A stretch of DNA of 64,000 bases from Tetradesmus obliquus (taxonomy: Eukaryota > Chlorophyta > Chlorophyceae > Sphaeropleales > Scenedesmaceae), in the NCBI GenBank assembly GCA_030272155.1, contig CP126195.1, positions 5,315,001-5,379,000 on the forward strand, in the 5' to 3' direction. The position numbers were made by a program, and so were the translations under genes. Below are positions 35,634-48,429 of this stretch, in pieces (the first letter of the stretch is position 1; each line of letters opens with the position of its first letter). The notes beneath the pieces were generated by a model. That model was not told the origin of the DNA, did not search any database, and was given only the letters and a program-made list of their open reading frames with translations.

Positions 35634-38600
35634 GTTGCAAGATGACTGAAACATACACATCAGTTGATGGACCTTTCAACTAAGCAGTGGCTGCCACAGG
35701 CGGCTGCACGCTACAGGCCTGTGGTGAGAACGCGTACACCAGGCAAGTGCTGACGGGCGAAATGAGGCATGCAGCAGCCCATGCTAGCAAGCAATGCACA
35801 TGTTGTTGCGTTCCCTCCCCGCTCACGCCACAAAGACACCCCACAACAGCTGCAGACGAACACCTACCCTTTGCAGTGGGTTTGGCTCACCTATGGTGTT
35901 GGTGGTGCGGTGCGTCTTGTGCTGCTTGATGGCCCTGCTCAGCCCCAGGTCGGCCAGCTTGGCCACCATGCCGCACTCAGCCATGCTGCTGCTGGACACC
36001 AGCACGTTGCGCGCATTCTGCGGGCGGCAAGTGATGAACAGACGCGTTAGGATAAATGCACAGCGGCACCAAGCCGTGCTGCTGCTGGAAACCAACACGT
36101 TGCGCGCATTCTGCAGTCATGTTCAACAGCGCAAAAAACAAGCAATGTAGAGATCAGCTGGACAGCAGCATACAAGGCCAGCGCTGCCGGACAGCTGCAC
36201 GTTGCGCGCGCTCTGCGGCAGCAACTCATCAGCAGGGGCATCACTATGCCATGCACCAAACATTCCTCGAGTCTGCTGTCGTCAGCTCATACAGAACTGC
36301 GCATGCGAAATGCTACCATCATGTCTCCTGCTCAAATGCTGTGCAGAAAAGCTGATCTAAAAGGTTGCACCATGACAGGGCTGGCCGGCTCACACCAGGT
36401 CTCCGTGCACCACATTGTTGGCATGCAGTGCCTGCAGTCCTGATGCCACATCCTTCAGCAGCAGCAGCCGCTGCAGCATGCGTGCGCCGCCCTCCTCCTC
36501 TCCCTCCCAGCTGCTGACCACACTGTCAAGAGTCCCCTTATCACAGTATTCCTGCAAGCAGCAATGCCACAACAGCAACAGCACGCAATACTGTTTGACT
36601 TGAGGCACCAGACCACTGGCAGCAACCCGCTGCCTGCTCTGTCAACGAGGGGTGTAAAAGTAGCAGCAAGTAGCCTCATCGGCAGCATTGCCAAGTCTTC
36701 TGCCAGAGACGAAGACCCTAGCAGAATATGCGGCTGGCAACAACCAGCAGCTGCAGGAAGGTGCGGGCAAAGACATGCCACAGTGTGACACATCAGTGTG
36801 TCCATTTCTCTACACCCATTTTGGTCTTACGTTTCCATGCGTGCAAGCTGCAAAATCTCTTTACATCAGTCACACTTGCCGCTGTCAAAACTTCCAAGAA
36901 CAGCAGCAAACAGCTAGGACGCACCTGCACGATCCAGGTCTCTACTCGACAAGCCCTGGCACTGCCTGTGCGGCCTGCTGCCTGCAGCTCCCCATCCTGC
37001 GGTGCTGCTTCTGCTGAGGAAGAGCACGTGGTGCCATACGCATAAGCAGAGCTCTCCTGCGTTGACCACGCCCCCTCTTCCCACGCCGACTGCCGCGCTT
37101 CTACTGCTGCTACTGCAGCAGCCGTGCGTTGCTGCTGATCACTGCAGGAGGCGTCTGCGGCAGCAGCTGCTGCTGCAGTGTTGGCAGCAGGCCAGGCTGG
37201 CAGCACTTCTTGAGCAGCAGCAAATGGCGAAGCGCTGACGGCGGGCAGTGCCGGCGGTGCCCCGCTCGGCGTAGCTTGCGCTTGTTGAGATGAGTTGGAC
37301 CCTTGTCGGATGTGTGAAGATGACCCTGATGTTGAGAAGCTGTCGGGATCTGCTGCTGTGGCAGGCAGTCCAGAGCAGGAAACGCTGTGCTGCTGGTTTT
37401 TGTGCTGCCTGGACTTGATGTAAGTGACACTGTGGAAGGCACGCACCTGTAGCGGAGATGTGAGTACGTGCTGCAAGTCAAGTTTTGTTTCAGACATGAT
37501 TCTGCTGCGAAGGCGTACATGCCACTCAAAGCTGTACATGGTAAAGTGCGTAAAGCTAGTCACGGGCTGGACTAAGAGGCAGCTTAGCTAGTGCAGAACA
37601 AGCATGCACGCTGTGAACCAATCGCACACGGCTCAGCACTCACTATGTTTGGGTGGTTGAACCCCACCATCAGCGCAATCTGCAGGCAGGGCAGAGCAGT
37701 CACAGCAGAAGCAAGGTCAGCAGCACAACAAGCATCCTGCACATCTGTGAGCTGCCCTCCATGTACTGCAGCTGCAACTGTGGCTGCTTGCACTATCACC
37801 ATTTGCAGGCAGAGCAATCACAGACAGCAGCAGATAGAGCAGATTATCAGGATAGTGTGCGCCTGTTACAGTGTCGGGCTCACCTCGTTCTCTACTGCAT
37901 CTGAGCTTGCAGTATCATGTGAGATGATCTTCACAGCCACATCACGGCCCGCCCACCTGCCCTTGGACACACGCCCTGCAAGCAAACACACCAGCACAGT
38001 GCTGAGCCCGGCCAGCTCATGATGTTTTTGCCTGCAGCCCGATGCAGCTGTCGCTTATAGGTCAAACTTTGGTCAAACTCTGGTCAACAGCATACACATC
38101 CGCCATGCTCACCGCAGCTGGCCATCCTGACTTAGCCCTCCCAGCACTAGCAATTCATCTCCCGCTTGAATAGTATACCCCAATAGCCACACTCAATCAT
38201 CAGTCAGCCTCGGTCAAACCCTCATCCGTGCGGCACAGCAGCCGCGGGTGTGCCAACAGACTGCTGCCGCTCACCGAAGCTGCCAGCGCCCAGCAGCTCC
38301 CCCAGCTCGATGGGGGCGTCCCGCTCATCCTTCGGCACCAGGGGGGTGGTCAGCATCCACGACAAATCCCAGCCCTCGTCCTTACCTTCAGGAGCGTCTA
38401 ACGCTTTCCTGCAAGCCAGCAGCGCAAGGTAGGGTTGCGGGGAGGACGTGTTAGAGATAAAAGCGGTGCCGCATACAGGATGTCCAGCTTGCAGGAAACC
38501 TAGCAGTAGGGTTGAACAGGCACACACAAGTTGAGCAACCGCAGACTAATGACACGGCTGTCTGCTGCTGTGCGTTTCTGCATGACAGCCTGTATAAACA

Positions 38601-40758
38601 GCCAACAAACGCCTCTGGAGATGTTCGCAGCGGCAGGCAAGCGCTTGTTATACAAAAAAGCAGCGCCATTCCACGGTCAAACACCCTTACGCTTGGGTCA
38701 AGCCTTGACACTCACCTACGCGACTGCTTGCGTGCCATGTGCTCCAGTCTGTCTGTTGCTGTGTCCAACTCACATTCTTGTGCACCCCTGCTTGCAGGGT
38801 CAAGTGGTTTGCAGCCGTCTGCAGCCACAGGGAGCAGATGCTGCTGCGCTGCGCGGCGTCTGTGCCTGCGCACCAACAGCAGCGTTGCCACAAGCGCTGC
38901 CAGCAGCACCACCCCTGCAACATCCACAGCAAGCAGCACATGCTGTTGGTTTTTGCAGTGTTAGGGAGTAATCATAAGGATGCTTGTCACCTTGTGTGTC
39001 AAGCAAAAGCATTTGCAGTGCAACTGCAGTGTGCTAGTTACATTGCAAAGCACCCACCTAGCTTCCAGCTGATGCCACGACATACCCCGGATATCATGCC
39101 TTCTACCGTGATGCTGCAGCCACAGCCGCTTGCTTGCAGGCAAGCAGTAGTGCATATTTGAGCATGCCTTCAGCACAGCCGGCTGCAGATGGGCGATGCC
39201 AAGGCTATTCTGGCATTGATCTACTGCTGTGCACTTGCATGCCTCACCTGCCACGGCAGCGCCAGCAGCAATGGCTGCTGTGTTGCTGCGTGGAGCTGTG
39301 CCGGCAGCAGCAGCTGCATCTTGTGCCAAGATCTTGTCCATCAACATGTTGACGCAGGCGTCACTGGAGCGCTCAAGCAGGCATTGCTCATCAACAGTCG
39401 CCCCGTATTCAGCAAACAGATCAATGCAGCAAACAGAGTGTCAGTCAGGTAGTTCAGTTCAGCTGGACTCTGCTGTCGTTATGGATGTAGCACAGCAAGT
39501 GCAACTGCCTCAACGGCCTCAATACTGCCACACCGGTTGGTTCGAGTGGCAATCTCTGTCATGGGAGGCATGGGAGCTCCCTCGAGGCATGTTATGTTGC
39601 TGGGCAGCTGCGCAGGCCTCATGCCTCATGCCTCAGTCAAACTGACAGTCAAAAGTGACAGTCAAAGTGACAGCTGCCAGGGCTGACCTGCAGATGCGAG
39701 TGGTGTTCCTGTTGCGTATGGAAATACCTCCAACAGGGCCGCGACCCTATCAGGGCACAGCAGCAGTGTTTAGCAGCAGCGTGTAGCAGCAGTGCATGTG
39801 CAGGAGCAGCGTTTAGTAGCAGCGCAGAGTACAGGAGCATCATACCTGCCAGCGCAAGCTGAGATTGTGCAAGCTACTTTCCTGCAAGACATGATCCTGC
39901 AAGCACAGGTAGCGTGCTGCGCTTCTGCACCATGCATTAGTGTAGCGCTGTGAACATCCCACCACTGCAAATTGACAGGTGCCAAGTCTGCAACAGTAAG
40001 GCTTTAAACAGCCATCACTGTTGCCAAAGACTGCTGCAGGCGGCAACGCTGCGCTGCTTGTGTTGCGCCGCTCTGTATTGACACATCTCAGCAGCAAATG
40101 GCAACTTGATGGTGACGATCACGATGACGATCTGCTCAGCAGCAGCTCACCTCCTGCGCCTTGCGAGGATCGTCGTTAGTTTGAGCTATGAGGTGCAGCT
40201 GATTGGTGTAGATAGCGCCCTGCGCAGGGGATATACAGAGTAATTTCAGTGCAGGAGACGGGCACAGACGCAAATTTGCAAGTGAACTTCATCTCTGCTT
40301 CGGCCGAACTGCTTTAGTCATGTACTACATGACTGCTAGTAGCTGCAGTGACAGCCGCCCACAGCAATAACAAGCTGCATGGTCTAAACGCCAGTGGTTG
40401 TGTCAGTGACATGCGCATTTACTTTGAACATCTAGCTGCATTCTACGAGGTCTACAAGCGAATTCTAGCTCCACTGCGCCAGCTGCACTCACCCTGAACG
40501 TGACATTTACAATGCTCCACAGCGACTTGCCACCTGGGGCGGGGAAGAATGCTGAGCGCGGCATGGCGGTTACTGCAGGCGTGGGGAGACGCACAGCGGC
40601 AGCAGCAGCAGCAGCACCACAGCGGCGGCGGCGGCATAAGATTTCACGTGAGCAGGTGGGCAGTGGATGGAGTATGTGGTTGAAATTTCTATTCACGCAG
40701 CGCACGTCAAAATCCTGTAAATGCCAGGTCTGCACATGCTGGCCTGCAGACATCGCTG

Positions 40759-40812
<54 letters not shown>

Positions 40813-41829
40813 AGGCTGTGCGCAGCTACTCACGCACTGCTCCACTCTCATTTGAAGCCGGGCATGCAGCCCTGAAGCGGTTGGCACTGTCGTAGTCAAC
40901 CCGAGCGCCTGGCTGCCCCAGAAACAGGTCAACGCCTGGGCCCGGCCCTCGTTTGAAACTGTTATGTTTTCAAACCGGACCGTGCAGGTGTTGCACAGCT
41001 CCACTGCGCTGCGTTTGAATTCGAAATCCAGGATGGATTCGCGCCCTAGTGCAGCAGAGACTGTCACGTTCCTGCAAGCAAGAGAAGCAGTTGCAGGCAG
41101 CAGGTGCAACACTGCTGAGTAGGCATATGCAGCAGCAGAAGATGACCAAAAGTGCGCCACAAGTAGCAGCATGTTTGACCAATGCATGCATGCTTGCTTG
41201 GCCTAGCAGCGCATCGTAGCTTAGGCCCTGCAGGCACACTGCTTGCAGGAAGCGTAATGTATAACGACGGGGTGTGCACAGCAACTGCTGATGCTGCCTA
41301 GTGCTAGTGAGGGGTTTACAACTAAGCATACTGCAGCAGCGCCCAGGGCGCACCAAGTAGCTGAGGGTGGGTGCACCTGCCACCCAGCTGCACTCGCTGG
41401 GGGTGGGTACACCTGCCACCCAGCTGCACTCGCAGAATGTCCAAGCTTCACGACTTGCTGCAATGGTGGTCGCCGCGCCATCGAGACATGTGAGTGAACA
41501 GCATGCTGCACGGCCATTGCGCAAAGTCTGCTTCCTGCAACGCTTTACACTCAGCTGCTGCTGCCATGCGTGTCACCAACAGCAGCACTGCACCTGTTGA
41601 CACTGATGGGCCCCTGCCTGCCTCCAGGCATGTGAGCGTCCAGCGAGTCGCCCACCGAATAGTAATCATCCGTCAGGATTATGTTCGTAACGGATGGGTC
41701 CTGCAGAGCGGCTAGAAAGCTGGTTGTGTTGCTGCTGGTGCTACTGTTGGACACGTACGCGGTGGATGCTGCTGCAGTGTGCACCAACAGCAGCAATACA
41801 CCCAACACGTAAACATTTGTGGCATGCAT
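33688..41829 (-). CDS. Receptor-like protein kinase 2, tandem paralog of kinase 1
   Basis: Same exon order as its neighbour; boundaries approximate. ATG 41829 begins a signal peptide (NVYVLGVLLLLVHTAAAS), with a beta-helix-like ectodomain: exon 1 to about 41593, then RNVTVSAALG (about 41072-40850), and exons near 40590-40496, 40220-40150, 39770-39690 and 39440-39246 (SSDACVNMLMDK). A membrane segment at 38930-38860 is followed by RRHRRR. The kinase has GAGSFGE (38280), DVAVKI and ENE (37970-37890), NHPNIV (37650), HGDL (36400), NARNVLV and LADLGLSRA (36030-35890), PPEMLRYG (35575), DIYAFGISMWEMYTG (35240) and NRPKAERVVECL (34320). The catalytic loop is HGD and the Mg loop DLG, as in kinase 1. 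About 190 low-complexity residues (37430-36930) precede the hinge, and the tail again ends WFV. Extracellular sequence has diverged more than the kinase core, suggesting different ligands; this is inferred. Confidence 0.82.
36063..36225 (-). repeat. Echo copies of the kinase 2 catalytic-loop exon edge
   Basis: Two degenerate copies (about 36063-36120 and 36178-36225) of the NARNVLVSSS acceptor edge at 35985-36030. The first has a clear counterpart at the same relative place in kinase 1. Confidence 0.8.
40759..40812. repeat. (CTG)n microsatellite, intronic
   Basis: About 17 CTG units with one TTG interruption, between ectodomain exons of kinase 2. Confidence 0.9.
41362..41434. repeat. 38-bp direct duplication
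   Basis: Two copies of a block containing CACCTGCCACCCAGCTGCAC in tandem, in intron 1 of kinase 2. Confidence 0.8.
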
Positions 41830-42725
41830 CAGTATCGGTGCAGTCCTGCGTCCGAGCCTGGACTTATGGACATGTCGACACCATTGTCGCTGGTCCGTAC
41901 TCGGTGGTCGAAATAACGATCGCCTCTTAGAAGTATGAAATTCAAAAACAAAAATAGCCTGCAGGAGCATGGTGCATGCGCGTGATGACCCTCGCCCTTT
42001 GCGAGAGAGGCGACATCAGTGACAAGGTTACCAGCGTTGGTGACACCCGTGCTAGTGCTCTCAGCGGGGGTACAGGCAAGGGGATAGTTGCCGACTTTGA
42101 CTTCGTTTGAGTTGAGGAGCTGTTTGTTCACGTATTGGAGGGCACCTGACGTCAATTACTTCTGCTCAGCACAGACTCTGAGAGTAGGCAACAGCCTGCT
42201 CCACTGTCAGCATCTTCAACATGTCAGCTGCCTATCAGACAGCATTGCTATAACAAAGATTGCCTTTCAGCGCACAAGGGTGTGCTGGTTGGGCCATACC
42301 ACTCTCAGCGCACAAGGAGTGCTGAATCAGCCTGCTGATGTCACTGATGCTGTGCCATCCCCCTGTGCATGTATGTGTCCTCAGCTTCACATAATGTTTG
42401 TGCAAAACTCGCAGCTTACATGGGCATTCCGTGCTGGGGTCGCAGCGCCGCTGCTGCGTCCACACGAACACACCAATGGAAAGCCCTAGACTTGCAAGTG
42501 CATTGGGTTGCGTTATGATACCAGGCATTTTCTTTCGTTCCAAACTGATTAATTATTCAATGCAATTCATCCAGCATCAATTGGAAGGACGGCGCGAGCT
42601 AACATCTGACGCATCACCCGGCCCGCCTACAACCACACCCGAAGGGCTGCTTCCCCTGTATGTCATACATTTGAATTTTGGGTCTAGGCCTTACTGCATC
42701 CTGAGACCAGACACCGGTGGCAAGC
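41830..42725. promoter_or_regulatory. Divergent intergenic region, kinase 2 / PFK-2
   Basis: An 896-bp spacer between two divergent starts (41829 minus, 42726 plus). No gene is seen. A shared regulatory region is inferred from geometry only. Confidence 0.45.
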
Positions 42726-43226
42726 ATGTGGGACTTTCTTAAACAAACTCACAGCTGGCCGCATGGCAGCAGCTCAAAATCGCCCAGCGAGGAGTTGAAG
42801 AAGCTGCTGAAGAAAGTGGTTTCGTTCCGGGACCTGCACATCCATGTGAACGTTGCGAGTGATGCCTCGCTGACGTCTCTGGAGGCAAAGGCCCAGCAGG
42901 AGGAGGCCCACATTCCTTCCTCTTCTTCGCTTTACGCTGCGGGGCAGAACAACACGCACAGGGTGGTGCTGGAGCAAAAGAAGCTGGCCATAATCCTCGT
43001 GGGACTGCGTGAGTGTGCTCCAGCCTTGAACTTGCCAGCACCAGCAGCAGCAGCAGCAGTGCTACTGCAGTGCAGCATGCAGCGCAATTGAGTGCCATGC
43101 AGCTGCATTGCAACAAGAGTTAGTGTCATAGCAGTCATGACATCACATAAACAGCAGCAGATAGCTCATGCAAGACTTGCAGCATGGTACTTGCTGCTTC
43201 ATGGCATGCAGATGGCAGGCCCTTTT

Positions 43227-43263
<37 letters not shown>

Positions 43264-43651
43264 GGTTGTTGCATGGTAGTTGTTGCGCACCTGCCATTGC
43301 CACACAACCTGCTACCATGCCATCATGCATTGGTGCAAGTGCAACGTCTTGCAACCTGTGACATGCCTGCACCATCTTGCTGCTGCTGTTTTTGATGCTG
43401 CTGGCGATACAGCTGGCCGTGGCAAAACGTTCCTGTGCAACAAGCTGAAATGCTACCTGAACTGGTGAGACGCGCTGCAGCAGCAGCAGCGGCAGCAGAA
43501 GCAGCAGCAGCAGCAGTATCCGCAGCAGCAGCAGCATTCGAGCAGAAGCTGATGCAGCAGCAGCGGCAGCAGCATCTGCTGTCCACTCTGCAGCAGCGTG
43601 CTGCAGCAAGGCTATGCACGCTGCACTGAGATTAATCAGCGGCAAGCAAAG

Positions 43652-43686
<35 letters not shown>

Positions 43687-46600
43687 CGGTTCAGCTGGAA
43701 CGGCAGCTGCACTGCCAGCTGCAGCCTTGTTATGCATGCAGCAGCAGCTGCATCATTGGCTGGTTGCAGCGAACAGGCTTGTGCTGCAGGCATTGCCAGC
43801 AGCAGGGTCAGAAGTGCAACATGGGGTGGCAGTCCAGCCTGCAGCACAAACAGGCAGCCAGGTAGCACCAACCTGCGAGTCACTGCATCATTGCGTGCAC
43901 TGTATACACTGTGCCGGTACTGGCACATGTTGAAGTGCGCGGTGGGGTGCCCCAGCCTGGCACAGTGCGTGCATGAACTTGTGTTGCCTAGCTAACTAAT
44001 TTACACTGTTTTTGTATATCATGCAGGCTGGGCCACCAAACCGTGCACTTCAACATGGGCCGCTTGGCACAGTGCGTGCATCAGCTTGTCCTCCTGCCTA
44101 GCTGACCACTTACTACTGTTTTTGTTCCTTCATGCAGGCTGGGCCACCCCACCGCACACTTCAATGTGGGGCAGTACCGCCGCAAGATCAAGGAGGGAGC
44201 AGACATGCAGGACGCGGAGTTCTTCGACCACAACAACCCGGTGCGTGGGTGTCGACTTTCCAGGGTTCAGCTCAGCTGCAGCAGACCAGGGGCTTTGAGT
44301 TTTCAACATTCAGCTTGGCCTGAGAATGCAGGACGCGCAGTTCTTTGACCACAACAGTTCATTGTGTGCGGCTCAACAACACGCAGTTCTTTGACCACAA
44401 CAACTCATTGCGTGCGGCTGCAGCAGGCCTGGGGGCCTAAGCTTTCGTAAACCCACAACAGTGCACACCAAACCAAAGCTGACAAACCTCATGCTTGCCA
44501 TGCTGCTGCTGCTGCTGGTGTGCGTGCAGGCTGGCCGTGCTGCGCGTGAGCGCGCCTTCCACCTAGCGCTGCAGGACATGATGGGCTACCTGCACACCGG
44601 TGAGCCACTGTGTATACAACAAGTATGTTGTGGATAACGACAGGGCTTAGGGTGCAAGGTCAGGACGGCTGGGTTTGGTGCAGCTGTCACTCCTCAAGGC
44701 TGCGTTTCAGCAGTAGGTGCTGCTAGGCTACAGTGCTATGACTGAAAGCGCGTGCGTGTCAGGACGCCAATATTGTAAGTACCAACTACACTGTCTTAGG
44801 ATTGCAGAGTGGGTAAGCTGCGTATGCTTGCTGTAGTAATTGCCATGCATTACGCTGAGGGTTTTTGGCCGCCACAGCTACTACTTGTTGGCGCAGCACA
44901 CAACAAAATGATGGTTGTGCTGCCGCTGCCGCTGCTGCTGCTGCAGAGGCGGGCCAGGTGGCCATCCTGGATGCAACCAACAGCACACAGGAGCGCCGCA
45001 ACAAGGTGCGCCAGCGCAACCTGTCCATCCACAATGATGCTGTTGCGTGTTTGGCATTATGCTTGTGCAGTATGCTTGCTGCTGCCTCGGCCCATCGTTT
45101 CGTCGTGTTGTCGTTTTGTCAGCGGCTCTGCTGGGTGAGCACACTGTTGGTAGCTGGGACAGCGTCAGTATGAGTATGGTTGGGTGAATAGTACTGGGTG
45201 GGTTGGTACATGCGCATCGAGCTGTGTGAGCGGGTCACAAAGCCTCAACTGCGCCACACTCCTGTACGCACACAGATTGAAAGACACGCCAATGCTGTGT
45301 CTGCCCACCCTACAACAGAACTGCTCAGCTGCGTGCTGTGTTGCTTGCCGCGCCAAGTGGGTGAGGCGCTGCGGGGCCGCGTGGGCATTGGCCAGGACTG
45401 CGCCTGACGCCCTCAACTGCTTGTGTCATTGTTTGCTGTTGTCTTCTGGGCCAGGTGTGCGAGGCGCTGCGGGGCCGCGTGCGCTACATCTTCATTGAGA
45501 ACATCTGCGCCGACCCGGGCGTGCTGCAGCAGAACTACCTCAACAAGATGCTGTACAGCCCCGACTACCAGGGCGTGGACACGGAGCAGGTGCGGATGCA
45601 GACGTACGTACAGTATGTATTTTGTCAAGCGACATGTTGCTGCATTGTGTGCAATCTGAGGTGTCCGCATGTACTTTACAGCCCAGACTACCAGGGCGTG
45701 GACACGGAGCAGGTGAGGCTGCAGACATAGGTTGAATAATATAATATGTTTTGATCAGGCAACATGCTGCTGCATTGTGTGCAATATGAAATATCCGCAT
45801 GTACTGTACAGCGCCGACTACCAGGGCGTGGACACGGAGCAGGTGCTGCTGCAGACATAGGTTGAATGTGTTTTTATCAGGCGACATGTTGCTGCATTGT
45901 GTGCAATCTGAGGTATCCGCACGTACTGTACAGCCCCGACTACCAGGGCGTGGACACGGAGCATGTGCGGCGTGAAAGCCAAAATAGATGTATCATGTGC
46001 ATGATGCTGTGAATGCTGCTGCCATGTGTGCGTTTGAGGTCGCTGCATGTGCTGTAGAGCCCTGACTACCAAGGGGTGAACACGGAACAGGTGCGGCTGC
46101 AGTGCGGTTGGGGGAAGTAGATTAGATGAAGAACGACGATAGTGTGGATTGCATGTGCCATGCCTGCATTCTGAGGCATCCACATCTGTGTACCTGGGGT
46201 GAAAACAGAGCAGGTGCAATAGACGTGTTATAGAGAAATGCACATGCTGTCATGTGTATGTGTCTGTATTTGAGCTAGAAGTGGATGTGCAGTACAGGGT
46301 GCATCGCAATGGCGTGCAGCGGTGTGCAGTATGTGCTGTGAGCGTGGTGTTTGTGGGTCCGCCCAAGTGTGTGTATCCTTGCATTTCAGTTTGTCTAGGG
46401 GCAGCATGTACACAGCAGCAGACATCGTCTACCGGTACACCCACGTACGTGCTGACACCGTCGCCGCCGCCGACGCCGCCGCCGCTGCTGCTGCTGCTGT
46501 TGCTGCTGCTGCCAGGCTGTGTCTGACTTCATGCTGCGCATCCGCAAGTACGAGGACATCTACGAGCCGATTGAGGACCGGAACATGCACTACATCAAGC

Positions 46601-48393
46601 TGACTGACATGTGAGTGTGCTGGGCCTACTGCAGCTGTGTTTGACTGTGTTTGACTGTGCACTTGATGGCAGTATCTTTGGTGAATGAAACGCGTGAGTG
46701 TGGTGAAGCAGCAAGAGTACATTCCCAGCAGCCCGGCAGCAGCAGTAGAGCAGTAAGTGACCGCTACGCTGCAATGCAGGCTCTTGCGCATTGCTGCTGC
46801 TGCCATTAGTTGGAGCAGCGTATACCTGCATCAAACGCTTATTACAGAGGATTTAGGCAAATCGTTCATATCCCCGAGGCACAGCAGTTTGTCTGACAGT
46901 AAAGATCGTAGAATCCTACAAGGTGGCAGGTGTGACAACAGGTGCAACTGTTGTCGTTGAACTCGATGCCGTGTCAGTCCTGTCACGTGGTGCCTACAAG
47001 TCGCCATCGCCTCACTCTGTGCTTGTTTCCGCTTGCCTCGTTTACTTACCGCTCACGTCAACTGCCTCGATTCACTTGGCCGCACGGCTCACCAGGGTCA
47101 CCGGGCGTGGGCACATCGACATCAACCGCATCTCTGGCTACCTTCCCGGAAAGATCGTCTTCTTCCTCATGCAGGTGAGGGTGTGTTGAGCATTGGAGTG
47201 TGCCAGTATGCCGCGCCTGCTCAGCCCGCGTGACTTAGCATCCTGCGTTCTTCAAGGCATGCTGTGGACGTGGCAATACTATTTTGCATCAGCAAGTGCT
47301 TGATTTAGATGCACAGAGCAGTAAATCGGTCCTAGACTGCCTGGTTTGCCTGTGATCGCTCGTAAACTGCGTCACTACTTCGGGATTGCCAGTTTGGCTC
47401 ACACCTTCCCCTTGTTGTGCAGATTTCAGTGTTCCTTTGCTGTTTAACGCTTACTTTGATAGAAGATAGACGTGTGTTTGAGAAGCAGCGTTTGTTGCAA
47501 ACTTCCGAGACTGCAGCCGTAGAAGCCAATAGATAGGCGTTTCGGTATCATAAACTGGTAATAAGGCTACTCGAAGCGTTCGAGGCTCTTCTGGGCTGGA
47601 AGAAGCAGAGGTATGAAGTCCCGGGTGTCTTGGCTTGTGGGATTACTGGTTTCTGTTTGCCTGCAGTAGCTGTCTAAAATATTGCTAAGCATTGCTTAGC
47701 AATGATTTCAGGTGTGAACTGCCGCCTCGCTGCTGCTGCAAGGTGCTTGCTGCTCTGCTGCTCTCACTGTCTGACGTTGCATCGGAGTTTTCTGTGGCCG
47801 ACAGGACTGCTAGGCTTGCTTAGCATTAGCTCTGCAATCGTGTAACGTGTATGTATCATACGCTAGTGCTGGGCTTGCAGTCCCATGCACAGCTGGCTGA
47901 CCTTCTGCTGTGCTGCAGCTCCTTGCAGAAGGTTGAGCAGCTGTGTGTTGCACCTGCAGCAGCAGCTTCTTGCCGTCCCATCATGGCTTCAGCACCACAC
48001 ACCCATACATATATACACTTCCACTGCACGCCATCTGCAGTGTTGTTGGCCTCACCACCCTGCTACCCTGTCCTGCAAACATCATCGTAGGTGTGCAAGA
48101 GCGGCATGACGAACGCACGCAGGATTTGGCTGACCCGGCACGGCGAGAGCATCTACAATCAGAAGGCCCTGATTGGAGGAGACAGCAGCCTCTCCCCAAA
48201 TGGTGCAGCCTATGCAGAGGTGCTGCCAGAGGTCATCCTGTCGCGGCTGCCCAAGGTGAGGCAGCGCCGCTTGCAGGAAAGGCAGCGCAGCTTGCAGGAA
48301 AAGCAGCACAGCTTGCAGGAAAGCAGTTGTGGCCTGCTGCATGCATGGAAACAGGCAGGATTTGTAGAGAACAATGCAGCTGAATGCACCATA

Positions 48394-48429
<36 letters not shown>

